Positions 43,994 to 52,253 of a stretch of DNA of 64,000 nucleotides are shown here, piece by piece (positions within the stretch are counted from its first letter, which is position 1; each line of letters begins with the position of its first letter). Source of the stretch: Flavobacterium granuli (GTDB taxonomy: Bacteria > Bacteroidota > Bacteroidia > Flavobacteriales > Flavobacteriaceae). Made by a program: the position numbers and the translations under genes. Below the pieces are notes generated by a model. The model did not search any database, was not told where the DNA came from, and was given only the letters and a program-made list of their open reading frames with translations. Location: contig NZ_FQWO01000005.1 of the NCBI RefSeq assembly GCF_900129705.1, positions 124,001 to 188,000 of the forward strand, given 5' to 3'.

Positions 43994-46867
43994 TTAAACT
44001 CCAGATATACCATTAACAAAAGTATCTACAAAATCTAAAATTTTATTCAATATTCGATCACCGATTTCTTTAGATTTAAGAACACTAGGTCTTCCTTCTA
44101 TACGAAGATCTAAAATTTCTTTTCTTAAAGGTTCTCGTTCAGTAAAAAGATAATTTTCTATCAATTTTTCAGTTTTTTCATCAGAAAGGTTTTCAGTTTT
44201 CACTAAATCTTGGAGTGCTTTTTCTTGTTCTTCATTCCAGAATTTTTCAAACTCCTCAGGAATAATATCGGTATCGTCAATGTTAGGTAGGCTTTCTTGA
44301 ATAAATTTCTCAATCAATTCTCTTTTACTTCTCAATGATACCTCGGTATTCAACAAGTTTGAAATCTCTTTATCAATACTTTCTTTATCTTTCGCGCTGT
44401 GTTTTAATTTAAACTTAATCAATAGTTGGATGATGTAAGTAACATTGATTGTATCGCGTCTAATCAACTCCAATTCGAAGTCAATATCGTTAAGAATAGA
44501 TGTTTTTTCTAACGAAGGACTACTACTAAGTTTATCCTTTAAATCCAAATACTTACTGGTGTAATCTGCAAAAAGCTGTTCCTCCATTTCTAAATCATTC
44601 CAACTAAACTCTGAATAATGACTCATTTTTTTGTGTAACCGTATGAGCGCTCTGAATGTCAAAATGAACTGTAACTTATCTTCCTCGGTATACAAATCAT
44701 CTACCGCACTGAACTCAGGAACAATTTCTAGCAGCTTTTGAGTTACTTCATTGAATTTTTCTGCATAGACTTCGTAAGGTTCAACAATAATTTCGTCAAT
44801 CGCTTCTTTATTACTAAATAAAGCAATTGCTTCATCTGTTTTGTCTTTAAGATTTCGAAAACACACAATGTTTCCCTGCGTTTTGTTTTTGTCTAATGTG
44901 CGATTGGTACGACTAAAAGCTTGAATTAAACCGTGGTATTGAAGGTTCTTGTCAACATACAATGTATTCAGATTTTTACTATCATAACCCGTTAAAAACA
45001 TATTAGCCACTAATAAAATATCCGTTTCGTGTTTAGGATGTTTGGATTTTCTGGCAACAGCATTGTAATAATTGTAAAACCCCTCGCTGTCCTTAATGTT
45101 TTCTGCCGTTCCAAATAATTCATTGAAATCTTGCACATAATTTTCCAACAGTTCTCTACGATGAGGCTTATATCCGTATTCCGCTTGAGGTTCAGCTGCT
45201 ATATTTAATTGTGAGTAAACAGCATCTTCTATTTCTTCCTCGTTTTGAGCATAGCTGAAAATAGTTGCTATTTTTAAATTATGTTCGCCACTCCGTTTCT
45301 TACGTTTAAAAATTTCGTAGTATTCAATAACGGCATCAATATCTTGAACACACATCATCGCACAGAATTTTTTAGATTGTGTTTTCTGATCATGGTGTTG
45401 AATGATGTAATCAATAATTGCTTCCTTGCGCTCAGGCGCTTCAAAGACTTCAGATTCGTTGATTTGCTCTATTTTCAAATCAATAATATGTTCCTTTTTC
45501 TTGAAAGTCTGAATATATTCAATCGAGAATCTCAAAACATTTTCATCTCTAATAGCATCAGTTATTACATATTTATGGAGGCATTTACCAAATAAACTGG
45601 CTGTGGTTTTTTCTCCATTGGCATTCTCTGCTAAAATTGGTGTACCAGTAAAACCAAACAATTGAATATTAGCAAAATAATCCACAATGTTTTGATGTGT
45701 ATCTCCAAATTGTGAACGATGACATTCATCAAAAATAAATACCATTCTTTCGTTTTTAAGGGCTTTCATTTTAGCTAGATTCCGGCCAGAAATAGCATTA
45801 TTGAGCTTCTGGATAGTGGTAACAATAATTTTTACATTCGGATCATTGAATTTCCTGATAAGGTCGTCGGTATTGGTTGCTGAACTTACTGAGCCTTTGC
45901 TAAAACTATCGTATTCTTTATTGGTTTGATAATCTAAATCCTTTCTGTCTACTACAAAAACCACTTTCTTAATAGCTGGAATTTTTGATAAAATTTGGCT
46001 GGCTTTGAAACTTGTTAAGGTTTTTCCACTTCCTGTGGTATGCCAGATATATCCGTTTTTCTCTACATTATAACCATTTAATATTTCGTTTTCAGTAACT
46101 TTTTTTATAATACTTTCCACGGCATAATATTGATATGGACGAAGAACCATTAACTTTTTATCAGTTTCGTTAAGTACAATGTATTTACATATCATTTTAC
46201 TGATATGACATGGTTCTAAGAAAGCATCGGTAAAACCATTCAGAATGTTATTAAGAGGATTATTGTTCTCGTCTGTCCAATGAAAAGTTTGAAGATATTC
46301 CTGCTTATGTGTTCCAAAGTTGCTGAAATACTTGGTATTTACACCATTGCTGATAATAAACAGTTGTACAAAATGAAATAGCCCTTTACCTGCTCCAAAA
46401 CTATGCTTTTGATAACGATTGATTTGGTTGAAAGCTTCCTTCATTTCCAAACCCCTACGCTTCAGTTCTATTTGGACTAATGGCAGCCCATTAATCAGTA
46501 AAGTAACATCATAACGATTTTCATATTTCCCTTCCTGAGTAATCTGATTGCTAACCTGGTATTCATTTTGACACCAATGTTCTACGTTCAGAAATTCAAA
46601 ATAGAGATTGTCTCCGTTATCTCTTAGGATGTGATGCTTCGTTTCACGCAATATCTTGGCTTTTTCAAATACTGATCCTTTGTTGACAATATTCAGTACT
46701 TTTTCAAATTCCGCCGCACTAAATTGAATGTTATTGTGCTTTTCAAGTTGCGTTTTCAAGTTTTTCAACAACTCTTTTTCATTCGTAATAGCACTATATT
46801 TATAACCCAATTTTTGCAATTGGGCTAAAAGTTGTTCTTCTAAAATTTGTTCGCTTTGTTTGCTCAT
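43994..46867 (-). CDS. hsdR: HsdR, type I restriction endonuclease subunit
   Basis: A 957-residue motor-nuclease subunit. The N-terminal nuclease domain has the PD-(D/E)xK-type residues in RYDVTLLINGLPLVQIELKRRG. The superfamily 2 helicase part has Walker A (HTTGSGKT), DECH (FIFDECHRSQFG) and LFGFTGTPI; later QAFSRTNRTLD is motif VI. The helical C-terminus contacts HsdM. With HsdM and HsdS it cleaves unmodified DNA far from its target. Its ATG overlaps the stop codon of the REP-type transposase gene (ATGA), so it depends on that gene's transcript. Confidence 0.95.
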   Translation of the reverse strand: MSKQSEQILEEQLLAQLQKLGYKYSAITNEKELLKNLKTQLEKHNNIQFSAAEFEKVLNIVNKGSVFEKAKILRETKHHILRDNGDNLYFEFLNVEHWCQNEYQVSNQITQEGKYENRYDVTLLINGLPLVQIELKRRGLEMKEAFNQINRYQKHSFGAGKGLFHFVQLFIISNGVNTKYFSNFGTHKQEYLQTFHWTDENNNPLNNILNGFTDAFLEPCHISKMICKYIVLNETDKKLMVLRPYQYYAVESIIKKVTENEILNGYNVEKNGYIWHTTGSGKTLTSFKASQILSKIPAIKKVVFVVDRKDLDYQTNKEYDSFSKGSVSSATNTDDLIRKFNDPNVKIIVTTIQKLNNAISGRNLAKMKALKNERMVFIFDECHRSQFGDTHQNIVDYFANIQLFGFTGTPILAENANGEKTTASLFGKCLHKYVITDAIRDENVLRFSIEYIQTFKKKEHIIDLKIEQINESEVFEAPERKEAIIDYIIQHHDQKTQSKKFCAMMCVQDIDAVIEYYEIFKRKKRSGEHNLKIATIFSYAQNEEEIEDAVYSQLNIAAEPQAEYGYKPHRRELLENYVQDFNELFGTAENIKDSEGFYNYYNAVARKSKHPKHETDILLVANMFLTGYDSKNLNTLYVDKNLQYHGLIQAFSRTNRTLDKNKTQGNIVCFRNLKDKTDEAIALFSNKEAIDEIIVEPYEVYAEKFNEVTQKLLEIVPEFSAVDDLYTEEDKLQFILTFRALIRLHKKMSHYSEFSWNDLEMEEQLFADYTSKYLDLKDKLSSSPSLEKTSILNDIDFELELIRRDTINVTYIIQLLIKFKLKHSAKDKESIDKEISNLLNTEVSLRSKRELIEKFIQESLPNIDDTDIIPEEFEKFWNEEQEKALQDLVKTENLSDEKTEKLIENYLFTEREPLRKEILDLRIEGRPSVLKSKEIGDRILNKILDFVDTFVNGISGV

Positions 46868-47637
46868 GAATTGTCTGAATTTAATCTGTCACTATTCCAT
46901 TTTGTAGGATTTTGAATAATGTAATTGGTAATTCTTTGGTATTCAAAATTATTCCTTATAATGTGATCGTGGTAATTGGGTTGAAAAAAATGATTGTTTC
47001 TGTTGTATTTTGGAATTGACAAATTATGTTCGTCAATATAATCATCAATTTTTGTATTTACCGCCGATTTGAATCCCGCCATAAATGATGAAATGGATTT
47101 TGGTAATCGAATTGGCGGATTACGTTTAATGGAAAAATCGTTGAAATTGGATTCCGATTTTAAATGTAGAACCGCACGGCCATGCGGTTCTATATTATTC
47201 GGGCCGTGCGGTTCTACATTATTTGGGCCGTGCGGTTCTACATTATTCGGGCCGTGCGGTTCTACATTATTTGGGCCATGCGGTTCTATATTATTCGGGC
47301 CGTGCGGTTCTACATTATTCGGGTCGTGCAGTTCTACATTATTTGGGTCAGGCGTTTGTACAGGCGGATGGCATATTTCCACAATGGTATGTATATGATT
47401 GGGCATAATGACATATTCGCACAAAAACAATTCATCGCGAATCTCAAATGATTTCAAAAATTCGACATTGACAATTTTTCCGATTTCGGACAATATCATT
47501 TCGGCATTGATTACATCTCCCAAAATAAATTCCCTGTTTTGTGTAACAATAGTCAGAAAATAAAGGGCATTTGATGAATAATCCCAATGAGGTAATCGGC
47601 GCGATGTTGTTCTATATTTATTTTTGTATTTGTCCAT
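46864..47637 (-). CDS. REP-associated tyrosine transposase (RAYT, Y1 family)
   Basis: A Y1/HUH single-strand transposase; I prefer the Met at 47637 (MDKYKNKYRTTSRRLPHWDY), 257 residues; a Met at 47655 would add six. The HUH motif is in MPNHIHTIVEI, the nucleophile Tyr in FFQPNYHDHII. Between them lies an unusual insertion of tandem eight-residue repeats (consensus PNNVEPHG) coded by 24-bp DNA units. RAYTs recognise REP palindromes. It is inserted in the hsd locus between the recombinase and hsdR and overlaps hsdR by 4 bases. Confidence 0.88.
   Translation of the reverse strand: MDKYKNKYRTTSRRLPHWDYSSNALYFLTIVTQNREFILGDVINAEMILSEIGKIVNVEFLKSFEIRDELFLCEYVIMPNHIHTIVEICHPPVQTPDPNNVELHDPNNVEPHGPNNIEPHGPNNVEPHGPNNVEPHGPNNVEPHGPNNIEPHGRAVLHLKSESNFNDFSIKRNPPIRLPKSISSFMAGFKSAVNTKIDDYIDEHNLSIPKYNRNNHFFQPNYHDHIIRNNFEYQRITNYIIQNPTKWNSDRLNSDNS
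47181..47348. repeat. Seven tandem 24-bp repeats inside the RAYT gene
   Basis: Seven in-frame 24-bp units (consensus cgtgcggttctacattattc plus gggc) run head to tail, with a degenerate eighth. The outer end is a palindrome with the core gaaccgca/tgcggttc (47168-47190 region), so the unit is half of a REP-like palindrome. Two alternating variants (cat/cgt start, tata/taca) show the array grew by duplication of pairs. Confidence 0.85.
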
Positions 47638-47720
47638 TGGTGTTAATAAGGGCATTTGACGAAGATAATAAATTAAAAAAAACTGCCATCATTTAATCTT
47701 ACAAATCCTAATTCTGACAA

Positions 47721-48644
47721 CTATCTCAAAGCTTTAAACATTTGTTCGATCGCTTTCTTTTTCTGTTCCATATTGGGATGAACATAGAGATTTAAGGTCG
47801 TGCTAATATTGGAATGTCCCAAAAGAACACTAACGGTTTTGTAATCGCAATTACTTTCAATGCATCTGGTTGCAAAACTGTGCCTCAGCCCATGAAACTT
47901 CAGATCTGGCATCTTCAAATGTTCCATTAGGTTTTTATAATAGCTGCGGTAGGTTCTGGGCTCAGTTGGCTTGCAATCATTGGTTAAAACAAAAAACGAT
48001 GGGTTTACAATTTTTTTAAATGGTTTGAGTATTCTTAATAAATCTTTGCTTATGGGAATTTCACGTATAGAATTTTTTGTTTTAGGCGTGTCAAGAATGA
48101 GCTCCGTTTTTCTCTTTCCATCTTCTATAACATATATGCGTTGGATCGTTCTGTTAACACTTATAACGCCATTATCTGTATCGATATCTTCCCAAGTCAG
48201 CGCACATACTTCTCCAATGCGCATACCTGCACTCAGACAGATATAAACTCCTAGATTTCGGAACGTAAAATGTTCCTGTATATAGTTCATTATTTTTTTC
48301 TGATCGGAACGACTCAATACCTCAACCTTGTATTTTTCCCTTTCTGTAGGGTATTGAATATCGAATGGTATATAATCCAGCCATTTATGCTTTGCTCCGT
48401 ATTTGAGAATCATTTTCAGAACAATTAGAATATCCTTGATTGTTTTTTGGCTTAAACCAGATTCTAACTTCTGAAAGACAAATGCCTGTACTTCTGCTTC
48501 TTCAACGGAATATTTGTCACCAAATGATGGTAGCAAATGATTCTCAATCAAGAGCGTATAAGCCGAAAAACTGGACTTTTTTACGTACTGTTTTTTATCC
48601 GTTCTCCACAGACTGATTACTTCTGAAATTTGTTTTTTGTTCAT
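47721..48644 (-). CDS. Tyrosine recombinase, likely hsdS invertase
   Basis: A tyrosine recombinase of 307 residues from the Met at 48644 (MNKKQISEVISLW). SAM-like N-terminal domain, then the catalytic set: Arg in LSAGMRIGEVCALTW, Lys in TPKTKNSIREIP, His-x-x-Arg in FHGLRHSFATR, His in LLGHSNISTT and the nucleophile Tyr in LNLYVH. It lies between two hsdS genes of opposite direction and hsdR, the position of the invertases that shuffle hsdS in phase-variable type I systems. Its target is most likely the 24-bp inverted repeat at 49362/50672. Confidence 0.85.
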   Translation of the reverse strand: MNKKQISEVISLWRTDKKQYVKKSSFSAYTLLIENHLLPSFGDKYSVEEAEVQAFVFQKLESGLSQKTIKDILIVLKMILKYGAKHKWLDYIPFDIQYPTEREKYKVEVLSRSDQKKIMNYIQEHFTFRNLGVYICLSAGMRIGEVCALTWEDIDTDNGVISVNRTIQRIYVIEDGKRKTELILDTPKTKNSIREIPISKDLLRILKPFKKIVNPSFFVLTNDCKPTEPRTYRSYYKNLMEHLKMPDLKFHGLRHSFATRCIESNCDYKTVSVLLGHSNISTTLNLYVHPNMEQKKKAIEQMFKALR

Positions 48645-48670
48645 TTTATTTGAATTAAGATTAAAAGCCA

Positions 48671-48678
48671 CAAAGGAA
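48671..48678 (-). promoter_or_regulatory. Possible -7 element of the recombinase-RAYT-hsdR transcript
   Basis: TTCCTTTG on the minus strand matches seven of eight positions of TAnnTTTG and would start transcription around 48664, 20 bases before the recombinase ATG. A separate promoter is needed here because a terminator (50048-50073) and an opposite hsdS gene lie upstream. Confidence 0.35.
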
Positions 48679-48683
48679 GTCAA

Positions 48684-50015
48684 ATGCAAAAAAATGCGTT
48701 AGTTTTTGAATTGCGGAGCATAAATCTCCTCAATGTAGCGAATAACGGTTTTGGAATTTATGTTCCAAATAACCCAAAACAAATCCCTAATCTTAGGTTT
48801 CCTGAGTTTAGCAATAATTGGGAAATGAAGAAGTTGGGAGAAGTTATGGACTTCAAAGTAACCAATTCCTTTTCTCGTGAGAATTTGAATTATGAATTGG
48901 GAACTGTAAAGAATATCCATTATGGAGATATCCATACTAAATTTCAAACCCTATTTAATATTACAAATGAAATAGTTCCATTTATTAATGATGAAATAAA
49001 TATTCTAAGAATTTCAGATGAAAATTATTGCAGAGAAGGAGACATTATATTTGCAGATGCTTCCGAAGATTTGAATGATGTTGGTAAAAGTATCGAAGTT
49101 GTAAATGTCAATGGCGAAAAATTATTATCAGGATTACATACTTTATTGGCACGACCAAAAGAAAATCTTTTCTATTTGGGCTTTAATGGATATTTATTTA
49201 AATCCAATCAAGTTAGAACACAAATTCAAAAAGAATCGCAAGGTTCAAAAGTTTTAAGTATCAATGTTGGACGGATTTCAAAAATTGAATTATCGTTTCC
49301 TGATGTAAAAGAACAAGAAAGAATAACTGCTTTATTAAGTTTGTTGGATGAGCGTATCCACACCCAAAACAAAATAATTGAGGAATTGAAGAGACTAAAA
49401 GTTTCACTAATAAAAAAAATATTTTCTCAGCATTTTCGATTTCAAGATGAGAATGGATGTGATTTTCCTGATTGGGAAGAAAAGACATTAGAGGAAGTTG
49501 TTGAATTTAGAAATGGAAAAGCTCATGAAAATCATATAGTTGAGAAGGGCAAATATATTGTAGTAAACTCCAAATTCATTTCTCAAAATGGAAATATTAG
49601 AAAATATTCCAATGAATGTAATATGCCTTTATACAAAGATGAAATTGTAATGGTTATGAGTGATGTGCCAAATGGCAAAGCATTAGCAAAATGTTTTTTA
49701 ATTAATAAAAATGATAAATACACCCTGAATCAGCGTATTTGTGCATTAAAAGCTGTTAGTTGCCATAATCCATTTCTTTACTATTTAATAAACCGCAATG
49801 AATATTATTTAGCATTTGATTCAGGAGTTGGCCAAACAAATCTTAAAAAAGATGATGTACTCAATTGTCCTTTAATAATGCCTTCTTCAATAACAGAACA
49901 AATAATAATCGCTAATTTTCTGTCCTCGATTGATTCAAAAATTGATATTGAAGTTCAACTTTTAAGTAAATACGAAAGTCAGAAAAAGTACTTGTTGCAA
50001 AATATGTTTATTTAA
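48684..50015 (+). CDS. hsdS: HsdS, specificity subunit (inverted, probably silent cassette)
   Basis: A type I specificity subunit of up to 443 residues on the opposite strand from the rest of the hsd genes. Family similarity begins at IPNLRFPEFSNNWEMKKL (about residue 34); the preceding residues overlap the recombinase promoter region and are unlike HsdS. Two target-recognition domains are separated by the central conserved helix (LLSLLDERIHTQNKIIEELK), and a second conserved helix is at the C-terminus. It is probably not expressed as such but donates its C-terminal half to the active hsdS by inversion through 49362-49385. Confidence 0.9.
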   Translation: MQKNALVFELRSINLLNVANNGFGIYVPNNPKQIPNLRFPEFSNNWEMKKLGEVMDFKVTNSFSRENLNYELGTVKNIHYGDIHTKFQTLFNITNEIVPFINDEINILRISDENYCREGDIIFADASEDLNDVGKSIEVVNVNGEKLLSGLHTLLARPKENLFYLGFNGYLFKSNQVRTQIQKESQGSKVLSINVGRISKIELSFPDVKEQERITALLSLLDERIHTQNKIIEELKRLKVSLIKKIFSQHFRFQDENGCDFPDWEEKTLEEVVEFRNGKAHENHIVEKGKYIVVNSKFISQNGNIRKYSNECNMPLYKDEIVMVMSDVPNGKALAKCFLINKNDKYTLNQRICALKAVSCHNPFLYYLINRNEYYLAFDSGVGQTNLKKDDVLNCPLIMPSSITEQIIIANFLSSIDSKIDIEVQLLSKYESQKKYLLQNMFI

Positions 50016-50695
50016 AATCTTTCAAAAAAAAAGCATAAAAATTCATCAATTCTTGCCGATAACGGCAAGAATTAAACAAATAAGTTTTGAAGCAGATATT
50101 TTTTTTGTTCTTCTAATTTTTGTAAAATCTGAATTTCAGTATCTATCTTGGAGTCGATAGACAATAAAAAATTGGCGATTTTGGTTTGTTCTTCTAGACA
50201 AGCAATAGCAATTGAATAATTTGAAATTTGAGGGACTGTCAATTGAGGAACTCCCGTACTTTCAATAGCAAAATCTACAGTGTTTATAATTTCTTGTAAG
50301 TATTTAGGATGAATGTCAAAATCAGGATAAATAACTATAAGTCTTACAATTGCGCAAAATTTTTCGTATCGAACATTTGCTACGCCTAAATTTCCTCTAC
50401 CACTAACGGTAACACAATTTTCTGGGTATTGAAATGAACTTGCATATCCATATAACCCAAAGCCCTCACCATTTGCATAAATTGGATAAGTATACTTTCC
50501 TAACTTTTCTTTTTTATAATCTAATTTATTTAGATCACCTCCTACAGAAAATTTACCAACCTCTTTTATTTTCTTTACTTCCCACTCTGGAAAATCATTT
50601 CTGTTACTGTCTTTAAATTTCAATTGACGTGAGAATATTTTTTTAATAAGCGTATTTTTTAATAACTTAAGTTCCTCAATTATTTTGTTTTGGGT
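49362..50695. repeat. 24-bp inverted repeat in the two hsdS genes (predicted inversion sites)
   Basis: The 24 bases at 49362-49385 (acccaaaacaaaat and aattgaggaa, continuous) occur as an exact reverse complement at 50672-50695. Both copies code for TQNKIIEE in the central helix of their HsdS, in the same reading frame. Recombination between them would invert about 1.3 kb and exchange the second target-recognition domains, giving new in-frame HsdS chimeras. Confidence 0.9.
50048..50073. terminator. Bidirectional terminator between the convergent hsdS genes
   Basis: A perfect 11-bp stem (aattcttgccg, 50048-50058, with 50063-50073) around a 4-base loop sits between the two convergent hsdS stop codons. 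A-rich and T-poor flanks on one side make the direct U-tract weak, but the stem is strong in both directions. It lies inside the predicted invertible segment. Confidence 0.7.
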
Positions 50696-51190
50696 TTGAA
50701 TACGAGAATCTAAAAGAGATAGAAAAGTCGCTATTTTTTGTTGTTCCTCAATACATGAAATATTTATTTCAATTTGTTCGATAGTAGATTTAGAAAGACT
50801 GGGAACGCCTGATGCTTCGTTATATTTTAACCAATTTACTTTCTCAAAAACATAATAAACAAATTTAGGTACTACTTTTTGAAATGAATGGGTAAAAAAT
50901 AATGTATCTACCGTCCAAAACTTTCCATTTACATAAGAAGGCTTGTTGATTGTACCTTTTCTCCCTATACAAACACTTTCGCCGTCATATAAATATTCGT
51001 TAACTGAAGTCATATAACCTCCTGTTCCAAACACTGGAATAGTACCTTTTGATAAATGCTTGTAATCTTTCCCACTACCAATAGTCAAAATACTTCCTAT
51101 TTTTTCTCTATTCCATTCTTCAGTAAATTGAGGAAATCTCAAATTTGGAACCTTACTCATACTTTTATTCTCTTTATTTATCTTGGTCAT
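50072..51190 (-). CDS. hsdS: HsdS, specificity subunit (expressed copy)
   Basis: A 372-residue HsdS in line with hsdM. It starts at 51190 or at a Met 30 bases later (MSKVPNLRFPQF), where family similarity begins. Two target-recognition domains (about 20-140 and 200-335) are separated by the central helix (LLSLLDSRIQTQNKIIEELK), with the second helix at the C-terminus (EEQKKYLLQNLFV). The shared central and terminal helices, and differing recognition domains, are what the inversion system needs. It is 31 bases after the RhuM gene. Confidence 0.93.
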   Translation of the reverse strand: MTKINKENKSMSKVPNLRFPQFTEEWNREKIGSILTIGSGKDYKHLSKGTIPVFGTGGYMTSVNEYLYDGESVCIGRKGTINKPSYVNGKFWTVDTLFFTHSFQKVVPKFVYYVFEKVNWLKYNEASGVPSLSKSTIEQIEINISCIEEQQKIATFLSLLDSRIQTQNKIIEELKLLKNTLIKKIFSRQLKFKDSNRNDFPEWEVKKIKEVGKFSVGGDLNKLDYKKEKLGKYTYPIYANGEGFGLYGYASSFQYPENCVTVSGRGNLGVANVRYEKFCAIVRLIVIYPDFDIHPKYLQEIINTVDFAIESTGVPQLTVPQISNYSIAIACLEEQTKIANFLLSIDSKIDTEIQILQKLEEQKKYLLQNLFV

Positions 51191-51221
51191 ACAATTCTCT
51201 TATTTTTTGAGCATTAAGGAT

Positions 51222-52229
51222 TTACCTCTTTCTGGTTTTTAGTTCTTCCTCCAAAGACTTCAACTCTTGTAAATCATCAGCATCAGCTTGTTTTGCATCT
51301 TCTAATTTTCGTTTTGCATCAAATGTTTGATATGCTTTCACTATCATTTTTTCCATTTGTGCATTACTGATACTTCCTTTTCCGCTTAATAATTTTTTGT
51401 CGTTGAATTCGATAATTCTATCTACATTTTCTCTCCAAAAATCCATAGTAATGTCTTGACGATTCTTTGCTCTTAATTCGGCTGTTTCTAAAAAAACAAC
51501 TACAAATCTATTTAAGCTATCAATTTCATCTTCGGTTAAATAATTTTTAGCAGTGAATATATCTTGCTTTCTTACAATTGAACCTTTCCAGGCAGTCAAT
51601 GCCATATTCGGTTCATCAGTATTAGCACGACCTACTATTATTTCCGCAGCTGTTTTTTCTGTAATCGCATAGAGCAATTTGTTTTGGGTTTCAGCAAAAA
51701 ACATCTGTGTAGCTTTATCCGTTTTATCATAATCATTACTCAATGCGAAAAGATCACGAACTTTTTGATAAAATCGTTTTTCAGAAGCACGTATATCTCT
51801 TATTCGTGCCAATAATTCATCGAAATAATCAGGACGACCATCAGGATTTTTCAGACGTTCATCATCCATCACAAATCCTTTGATCATATACTCTTTCAAA
51901 TTCCGATTTGCCCATTGGCGGAACTGTGTGCCTCGTTTGCTTCTTACCCGAAAACCAATGGCGAGAATCATATCTAAACTGTAAAAAGTTACATTGTAAT
52001 TTTTACCATCTGACGCAGTTGTCAAGTAATCCTTGACAACTGAATCTGTACTTAACTCGCTTTCCTCTAGTATATTAATAATATGAAGGCTAATATTTTG
52101 TTTAGAGGTGTCAAAAAGTGTTGCCAACTGATTTTGATTCATCCAAACCGAGCCGTCTTTGGCATAAAGTGAAACAGCCGTTTTGCCATCTGGGGTTTTA
52201 TAAATGATGATATTTTGTTCTTCTTTCAT
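51222..52229 (-). CDS. RhuM family protein
   Basis: A 335-residue protein of the RhuM family (virulence RhuM; Fic/DOC-neighbour type). The N-terminal part has VSLYAKDGSVWMNQNQLATL, a winged-helix-like region with LFDTSKQNISLHI, and the family motif YSLDMILAIGFRVRSKRGTQ followed by FRQWANRNLKEYMIKGF. The C-terminus is helical and charged. Genes of this family are often placed between hsdM and hsdS, as here. Role in restriction not established. Confidence 0.85.
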   Translation of the reverse strand: MKEEQNIIIYKTPDGKTAVSLYAKDGSVWMNQNQLATLFDTSKQNISLHIINILEESELSTDSVVKDYLTTASDGKNYNVTFYSLDMILAIGFRVRSKRGTQFRQWANRNLKEYMIKGFVMDDERLKNPDGRPDYFDELLARIRDIRASEKRFYQKVRDLFALSNDYDKTDKATQMFFAETQNKLLYAITEKTAAEIIVGRANTDEPNMALTAWKGSIVRKQDIFTAKNYLTEDEIDSLNRFVVVFLETAELRAKNRQDITMDFWRENVDRIIEFNDKKLLSGKGSISNAQMEKMIVKAYQTFDAKRKLEDAKQADADDLQELKSLEEELKTRKR

Positions 52230-52253
52230 AATTCTCAGTATTTAAACTCATAA

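Noticed and set aside
47181..47348. Regular 24-bp repeats resembling a short CRISPR array
   Set aside because: The units are contiguous with no spacers and lie in frame inside a transposase gene.
47069..47451. Plus-strand ORFs with regular short repeats (GPCGSTLF type)
   Set aside because: They are shadows of the 24-bp array in the RAYT gene.
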